From assembly GCA_017421905.1 (NCBI GenBank), contig JAFOHH010000103.1, positions 1 through 9,257 on the forward strand: a DNA stretch of 9,257 bases, in the 5' to 3' direction. Source of the stretch: Clostridia bacterium (GTDB lineage Bacteria > Bacillota > Clostridia > Christensenellales > Borkfalkiaceae). The first letter of the stretch is position 1. The number at the start of each line of letters is the position of its first letter. Below, piece by piece: positions 5,538 to 9,257 of this stretch. The notes below the pieces were generated by a model that had not been told where the DNA came from, searched no databases, and was given only the letters and a program-made list of their open reading frames with translations. The position numbers and the translations under genes are program-made.

Positions 5538-6128
5538 ATGAACATTTGGCACGACATTGAAAAAAACAGAATTACCGCAACCGATTTTATCGCCGTAATT
5601 GAAATTTCCAAGGGGGCGAAACAAAAATACGAGCTAGATAAAGCCACGGGGCTACTCATTTTAGACCGCATTTTATACACGGCAACGCACTACCCTGCCA
5701 ACTACGGATTTATCCCCCGCACCTACGCAGACGACGGCGACCCGTTGGACGTACTCGTGCTTTGCTCGGAAAGCTTAGAGCCCGTTAGTTTGGTTCGCTG
5801 CAAGCCGATCGGCGTTATTATTATGACGGACGGCGGCAATCAGGATGAGAAAATTATTGCCGTGCCTTACGGAGATCCCGTTTACCACCATTACGACGAT
5901 ATTTTTCAGTTGCCCGACCACGTTACGGCAGAAATGGAGCACTTTTTCCGCGTATATAAGCAATTAGAAAGCAACACGACGGCAACCCTGCACCAAGACC
6001 AACAAAAGCTAGAATATAAATCTTCTACCTACATTCATCAAACGTACGGCAAGAAAGACGCCATGCGCATTATCGCCGCTTGCATTGACAATTACGAAGC
6101 AAACCGCGATAAATTGATGAATAAGTAA
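5538..6128 (+). CDS. ppa: Soluble inorganic pyrophosphatase, family I
   Basis: 196 aa. Hydrolyses pyrophosphate to phosphate in the cytosol, pulling biosynthetic reactions (charging of tRNA, DNA and RNA synthesis) forward. Active-site features: KGAKQKYE (25-32), the family signature DDGDPLDVLVL (65-75) with metal-ligand aspartates D66, D68 and D71, then D98 in IIMTDGG and D103/K105 in QDEK. About 20 residues longer than the E. coli enzyme, mainly at the C-terminus. The start is ATG 5538, 7 nt after AAAGGAG; the in-frame ATGs at 5490 and 5517 lie inside the promoter and cannot be used. It heads a two-gene plus-strand unit: the RAYT gene begins 2 nt after its stop. Confidence 0.95.
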   Translation: MNIWHDIEKNRITATDFIAVIEISKGAKQKYELDKATGLLILDRILYTATHYPANYGFIPRTYADDGDPLDVLVLCSESLEPVSLVRCKPIGVIIMTDGGNQDEKIIAVPYGDPVYHHYDDIFQLPDHVTAEMEHFFRVYKQLESNTTATLHQDQQKLEYKSSTYIHQTYGKKDAMRIIAACIDNYEANRDKLMNK

Positions 6129-6130
6129 AA

Positions 6131-6637
6131 ATGGAACAAGAATTACCCAAACGAAAGCCAACACGATTAAAAAATTTTGATTATAGCACGGCTGGCGCAT
6201 ATTTTATAACGGTATGCACGAAAAACAGACGGGAAATTTTATCGCGCGTAGGGGCCGACGTCCTCGGCGGCCCGAACGGCGTTGCGTTATTGCCGTATGG
6301 AAAAATTGCGGAAAAATACATCCGTCAATTTAGCGAGTTTTACGAGAATATAACCGTAGACCAATACGTTATTATGCCCGATCACGTTCATATCGTTTTG
6401 TTTGTGGAAAATGGCGGGTCGCCGAGGACGTCGACCCCTACCAGACAAACGGCATCGGTATCCCATTTTGTTTCGACACTAAAAAGATTTTGTAACAAAG
6501 AATACGGCGAAAACGTGTGGCAACGGGGATTTTACGACCACGTTATTCGCGGACAAGAAGATTACGAGGAAATTGTAAAATACATTTTAGAAAACCCCGC
6601 CCGCTGCTATTACGGTAAATTATATACCGAAGAATAA
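6131..6637 (+). CDS. REP-associated tyrosine transposase (RAYT, IS200-like Y1 transposase)
   Basis: 168 aa, usual for RAYTs. These are single-copy HUH single-strand nucleases that nick and join DNA at REP hairpins. Seen: opening FDYSTAGAYFITVCTKNRR (16-34); HUH motif H85-V-H87 in MPDHVHIVL; VSTLKRF (114-120); WQRGFYDHVIRG (130-141); and YILENP (151-156), whose Y151 aligns with the catalytic tyrosine of the E. coli RAYT. All catalytic residues are present, so the protein should be active. The start codon has no clear Shine-Dalgarno and lies 2 nt after ppa, which points to translational coupling and use of the strong ppa promoter. Most striking, two variable loops (residues about 40-48 and 96-103) are encoded by inverted copies of a REP-like hairpin. 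No flanking transposon ends are recognised. A bidirectional terminator follows. Confidence 0.93.
   Translation: MEQELPKRKPTRLKNFDYSTAGAYFITVCTKNRREILSRVGADVLGGPNGVALLPYGKIAEKYIRQFSEFYENITVDQYVIMPDHVHIVLFVENGGSPRTSTPTRQTASVSHFVSTLKRFCNKEYGENVWQRGFYDHVIRGQEDYEEIVKYILENPARCYYGKLYTEE
6248..6274 (+). repeat. REP-like hairpin, copy 1, inside the RAYT gene
   Basis: Starts GTAGGGG and folds as GGGCCG / CGGCCC around a 10-nt loop ACGTCCTCGG. It encodes VGADVLGGP in the RAYT frame. It matches the reverse complement of the copy at 6415-6441 at 25 of 27 positions. Confidence 0.88.
6415..6441 (-). repeat. REP-like hairpin, copy 2 (inverted), inside the RAYT gene
   Basis: On the minus strand it starts GTAGGGG and folds as GGGTCG / CGACCC around the same loop ACGTCCTCGG. 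The two differences from copy 1 are opposite each other in the stem (C-G becomes T-A), so pairing is kept. In the RAYT frame on the plus strand it encodes GSPRTSTPT. Confidence 0.88.
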
Positions 6638-6642
6638 TTGCC

Positions 6643-6684
6643 GGGGATTTTTAAAATCACCAAAACAAACGGTGGTTATTCCCC
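6643..6684. other. Imperfect hairpin just after the RAYT gene
   Basis: AATCACC (6655-6661) pairs with GGTGGTT (6671-6677, one G-U) around a 9-nt loop, and outer arms GGGGA (6643-6647) and TCCCC (6680-6684) extend it across an asymmetric internal loop. It begins 6 nt after the RAYT stop. It could be a transposon-end hairpin, an RNA stability element or chance. Confidence 0.4.
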
Positions 6685-6701
6685 AAAGCGACATAACACA
6701 A

Positions 6702-6727
6702 AAAAGACCTCCGCAGGGAGGTCTTTT
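6702..6727. terminator. Bidirectional terminator between RAYT and glyQS
   Basis: AAAAGACCTCC (6702-6712), loop GCAG, GGAGGTCTTTT (6717-6727): a perfect 11-bp stem. T-rich tracts follow on both strands (TTTTCTTTT on plus, TTTTTTG on minus), so it ends both the ppa-RAYT and the mscL-glyQS transcripts, which converge here. Confidence 0.92.
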
Positions 6728-6789
6728 CTTTTGGTTTTTTTGCTTGGCGTAACCGTTTTGCGGCACGCGGCAAGCTAGATGGAAACGTC

Positions 6790-8193
6790 TTACAAACGGA
6801 TGCGTTCTTCGATAAAGGATACGAGGTTTTCAATTTTGATGCGCTCTTGTTGCATAGAATCGCGGAAACGCACGGTTACACAGCCGTCCTCTGCCGATTC
6901 AAAGTCTACCGTTACGCAGAAGGGCGTACCGATTTCGTCTTGACGGCGATAGCGTTTACCGATAGAGCCTGCATCGTCGTAGGTTACGGGGAAGCGTTTT
7001 GCAAGCTCTGCGTAAACCTTTTCCGCACCTTCGTTCAGCTTTTTGGAAAGGGGCAATACAGCCGCTTTATAGGGCGCAAGGAAGGGATGTAAACGGAGCA
7101 CGGTGCGCACGTCGCCGCCTTCTAATTCTTCTTCGTCGTATGCGTCGGAAAGAACGGCAAGCACGCTGCGTTCTACGCCGAGGCTGGGCTCGATAACGTA
7201 AGGAATGTAACGCTCGTTGGTTTCTTGGTCGAAATAGGTAAGGTCTTTACCCGACGTGTTTTGGTGTTGGGTAAGGTCGTAATCCGTTCTGTCGGCAATG
7301 CCCCAAAGTTCGCCCCAACCGAAGGGGAAGAGGTATTCGAAGTCGGTAGTCGCCTTAGAATAGAAGCAAAGCTCTTCGGGATCGTGATCGCGCAGGCGCA
7401 GGTTTTCGTCCTTAATGCCGATGGTAAGCAGCCATTGATGGCAGAATTCGCGCCAGTAGCTAAACCATTCGAGGTCGGTACCCGGCTTGCAGAAGAATTC
7501 CAGCTCCATCTGTTCAAATTCGCGTACGCGGAAAATAAAGTTGCCCGGCGTAATTTCGTTACGGAAGGATTTACCGATTTGACCGATACCAAAGGGCATC
7601 TTTTTACGCGTGGTGCGTTGTACGTTTACGAAGTTGGTAAAAATACCCTGCGCCGTTTCGGGGCGGAGATATACGGTGTTTTTAGCGTCTTCGGTAACGC
7701 CTTGGAAGGTTTTAAACATCAGGTTAAACTGACGGATATCGGTAAAGTTGTGCTTGCCGCAAGTGGGGCAAGGCAGGTTGTTATCTTCGATAAACGCCTT
7801 CATTTCCGCTTGCGTAAACGCATCGATGGGCTTGGGGAGGGTGTATCCCGTTTCTGCGCACCAGTCTTCAATCATCTTATCCGCACGGAAGCGTTCGTGA
7901 CATTCGCGGCAATCGAGGAGAGGATCGGAGAATCCTGCAAGGTGTCCGCTGGCAACCCACGTTTGGGGGTTCATTAAAATGGCGGCGTCTAAGCCTACGT
8001 TGTAGGGGTTTTCTTGAATGAATTTTTGCCACCACGCTTTTTTTACGTTGTTTTTCAGCTCTACGCCAAGCGGGCCGTAATCCCACGTGTTGGCAAGACC
8101 GCCGTAAATTTCGCTACCCGGGAAAATAAAGCCACGTCCCTTGCAAAGGGCAACGAGCTTTTCCATGGTTACTGCTCTTTGTTTTTCTTGCAT
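6790..8193 (-). CDS. glyQS: Glycyl-tRNA synthetase, alpha2 (single-chain) type
   Basis: 467 aa. Class II synthetase that charges tRNA-Gly using glycine and ATP; works as a homodimer. Seen in order: N-terminal motif 1 region with [20 protein letters not shown] (21-40); a zinc-ribbon-like insertion with CREC (95-98) and CPTC (142-145); [13 protein letters not shown] (176-188); motif 2 [20 protein letters not shown] (209-228); motif 3 [14 protein letters not shown] (335-348); and the anticodon-binding domain (about 365-467) starting [15 protein letters not shown]. Full length with no lesions. ATG start with AGGAGG 6 nt upstream. It follows mscL by 93 nt without a convincing promoter or terminator between, so it is probably co-transcribed. 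No T-box leader, common before glycyl synthetases in Firmicutes, can fit or is seen. Confidence 0.97.
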   Translation of the reverse strand: MQEKQRAVTMEKLVALCKGRGFIFPGSEIYGGLANTWDYGPLGVELKNNVKKAWWQKFIQENPYNVGLDAAILMNPQTWVASGHLAGFSDPLLDCRECHERFRADKMIEDWCAETGYTLPKPIDAFTQAEMKAFIEDNNLPCPTCGKHNFTDIRQFNLMFKTFQGVTEDAKNTVYLRPETAQGIFTNFVNVQRTTRKKMPFGIGQIGKSFRNEITPGNFIFRVREFEQMELEFFCKPGTDLEWFSYWREFCHQWLLTIGIKDENLRLRDHDPEELCFYSKATTDFEYLFPFGWGELWGIADRTDYDLTQHQNTSGKDLTYFDQETNERYIPYVIEPSLGVERSVLAVLSDAYDEEELEGGDVRTVLRLHPFLAPYKAAVLPLSKKLNEGAEKVYAELAKRFPVTYDDAGSIGKRYRRQDEIGTPFCVTVDFESAEDGCVTVRFRDSMQQERIKIENLVSFIEERIRL

Positions 8194-8286
8194 AACTAGC
8201 CTCCTATGCTGCTTTTGCCGTTATTGTCGCTATTTGGGGGATACGTGTCGCCGTTTTTCGGTAATGCAAACGCCCCGCCGCATAAA

Positions 8287-8889
8287 TTATTGCTTGTTGG
8301 TTTTTTGTAATTCGATATTTTCTTCCATTAAAGCGCAAAGCTTGGTAAGAAGTTCTGCCTCGGTAGGAGCGGCAGGCGCTGCGGGAGCGGGTACTACCTT
8401 TTTGGGAGCGGTTGCAGGGTCGCGCTTTTCCCATTTTCTTAAAATTCTCTTTTCGATGTCGTTTAATTCTTCATCTGCGTCTAATTTTGCTTGAATACCC
8501 GCTTTGATATTCATACGCTTTTTGATAGTAGTAAAGGTTTTTAAAATAATAAACAGGGTGAGGGCAACCATCAAGAAGTTGATGATGGCATTGATAAAAG
8601 AACCCCAATCGATATAAATAGATTGCGTGAGGTCGAGCGTTTTACCGATTACTGCGCCCGTATCGTCTAATACGTCTACGTATACGCCTTTTAAAACGGT
8701 AAACACTTCGCTAAGCGAATCTGCGCCGAGAAGGCTTGCAAGAACCCAGTTAATGAGGGGTTTTAACACGAAGTTGCTAAGACCGTTTACGATTGCGGTA
8801 AACGAACTTGCAACGATAACGCCGATAGCCATATCTACAACGTTGCCGCGGAAAATAAAGGCTTTAAATTCTTTCCATAATCCTTTCAT
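8287..8889 (-). CDS. mscL: Large-conductance mechanosensitive channel MscL with long C-terminal tail
   Basis: 200 aa against about 120-150 in most bacteria. MscL is a homopentameric membrane pore that opens under tension after hypo-osmotic shock. The N-terminus FKAFIFRGNVVDMAIGVIVA (8-27) is the family signature; transmembrane helix 1 is about 16-45 and helix 2 about 96-121, joined by a ~50-residue periplasmic loop. The tail has a charged helix (DADEELNDIEKRILRKWEKR, 137-156), a Pro/Ala linker (166-175) and a final short helix ELLTKLCALMEENIEL that corresponds to the cytoplasmic bundle of other MscL proteins. ATG at 8889 is chosen because GAGGAG lies 7 nt upstream and the family normally starts here; the ORF open upstream overlaps leader and promoter. 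First gene of a likely mscL-glyQS transcript. Confidence 0.95.
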   Translation of the reverse strand: MKGLWKEFKAFIFRGNVVDMAIGVIVASSFTAIVNGLSNFVLKPLINWVLASLLGADSLSEVFTVLKGVYVDVLDDTGAVIGKTLDLTQSIYIDWGSFINAIINFLMVALTLFIILKTFTTIKKRMNIKAGIQAKLDADEELNDIEKRILRKWEKRDPATAPKKVVPAPAAPAAPTEAELLTKLCALMEENIELQKTNKQ

Positions 8890-8895
8890 TTGATT

Positions 8896-8921
8896 TCTCC
8901 TCTTCTTCCCTCTAGGAAGAA
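8896..8921 (-). promoter_or_regulatory. Hairpin abutting the mscL ribosome site
   Basis: TTCTTCC (8921-8915), loop TAGAG, GGAAGAA (8909-8903), followed at once by the Shine-Dalgarno GAGGAGA (8902-8896). TTCTTCC could alternatively pair with part of the purine-rich ribosome site, so the stem may keep that site free or shift to mask it. On the plus strand a T-run follows the stem but no plus gene needs a terminator here. Confidence 0.4.
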
Positions 8922-8989
8922 TTTTTTCTTGTGGCGACGATGCGACGTGCGGTTGCTTTGAAAAATGAAAATCGCCCATAGCCTTTTTT

Positions 8990-9018
8990 ATTATAGCAAA
9001 ATAAGCGCGTAATTGCAA
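8990..9018 (-). promoter_or_regulatory. Sigma-A promoter of mscL (and probably glyQS)
   Basis: Minus strand: TTGCAA (9013-9018), 17-bp spacer, TATAAT (8990-8995). The -10 is perfect and the -35 matches four of six. Transcription would begin near 8983, giving a ~95-nt leader. Confidence 0.8.
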
Positions 9019-9039
9019 GGTTTTTTAGTATGCGCACAC

Positions 9040-9091
9040 AAAAAAACCACGCGCTTTTGTCGGATTGATGCGTTTTTGCAGCAGCGCGTGG
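9040..9091 (-). terminator. Terminator of a minus-strand transcript entering from the right
   Basis: CCACGCGC (9091-9084 on minus) pairs with GCGCGTGG (9054-9047) across a 29-nt loop, followed by TTTTTTT (9046-9040). The strong GC stem and U-run fit an intrinsic terminator just upstream of the mscL promoter; the loop is unusually long. Confidence 0.65.
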
Positions 9092-9257
9092 AGTTTTGAC
9101 GTGGGAGGTAAGAAGGATAAGCGATTTTTGCAGGGTTTTCCGTTTTAACCAAAAACAACAGCTATGATTCTGCGTACAAAAAAACGGCGCTTTCGTGAAT
9201 TTTTTTGGGTAAAAATAAAAAACAGGGCTTTAGGATCGTTCTCATAAGGATGTCTAC
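9092..9257. other. Unassigned right-edge stretch
   Basis: No recognisable gene. Two minus frames are open from the edge, one to a stop at 9162 and one to a stop at 9145, giving 31 and 36 residues with no similarity I know. Either could be the tail of a protein, or the region may be non-coding and end at the terminator 9040-9091. Confidence 0.3.

Noticed and set aside
6131..6700. Complete IS200/IS605 insertion sequence
   Set aside because: No TnpB, no clear left-end hairpin or target site, and the ORF is tightly joined to ppa; the small hairpin after it is not enough to define an element.
7225..7977. 250-codon plus-strand ORF
   Set aside because: Lies wholly antisense to glyQS, which is intact and clearly conserved; the translation has no recognisable domain.
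8194..8286. T-box riboswitch before glyQS
   Set aside because: Too short and without the conserved T-box core or a terminator/antiterminator pair.
9164..9247. 27-codon plus-strand ORF of basic composition near the right edge
   Set aside because: No Shine-Dalgarno before its ATG and no similarity; too short to support.

Overview
The window reads as a chromosomal segment of an anaerobic, probably spore-forming Firmicute, most likely an uncultured clostridial lineage. The support is inferential: strong Shine-Dalgarno sites (AGGAGG type), sigma-A promoters close to TTGACA-N17-TATAAT, a YyaC-type sporulation protein, a TasA/CalY-like protein with a SipW-type signal peptide, and an alpha2-type glycyl-tRNA synthetase. 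Nothing suggests a phage or plasmid. It looks like core chromosome decorated with small repeats and one domesticated-looking REP-associated transposase.

Layout, left to right. (1) 1-845, minus: the 5' part of a TasA/CalY-like secreted protein whose tail begins to look like a beta-helix. It has its own promoter (1037-1065) and a ~185-nt leader carrying three degenerate ~37-bp repeats and a 17-codon leader ORF. (2) 846-1350: gene-free apart from that leader ORF. It holds the promoter and leader, a good terminator for parB (1206-1244) and three short hairpin repeats. (3) 1351-2328, minus: parB/spo0J with an unusual repeat-bearing N-terminal extension. (4) 2389-4398, minus: ftsH with a TTG start, its own promoter and a leader of mutually exclusive hairpins; a terminator hairpin separates it from parB. 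(5) 4658-5407, minus: yyaC, whose 3' end runs through a 24-bp tandem array. (6) 5538-6637, plus: ppa from a consensus promoter, followed 2 nt later by a RAYT (IS200-like tyrosine transposase) that contains an inverted pair of REP-like hairpins inside its own reading frame. (7) 6702-6727: a bidirectional terminator. (8) 6790-8889, minus: mscL then glyQS, probably one transcript from a promoter at 8990-9018. (9) 9040-9091: a terminator serving something beyond the right edge. The last 166 bases have no gene I can identify.

The genes do not form one pathway. They are housekeeping functions: chromosome segregation, membrane proteolysis, pyrophosphate removal, glycine charging and osmotic safety valve. 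yyaC close to parB recalls the origin-proximal yyaC-spo0J-soj-noc region of Bacillus subtilis, so the left half may lie near oriC, here with ftsH between the two and no soj in view.

The most interesting signal is the RAYT. Its coding sequence holds two inverted 27-bp copies of a hairpin that differ by one compensatory base-pair change, which argues that the hairpin itself is selected. Second in interest are three unrelated short-repeat families sitting in a leader, in a 3' intergenic region and in a gene end, and the alternative-fold leader of ftsH. I did not find evidence for a complete new multi-gene system.
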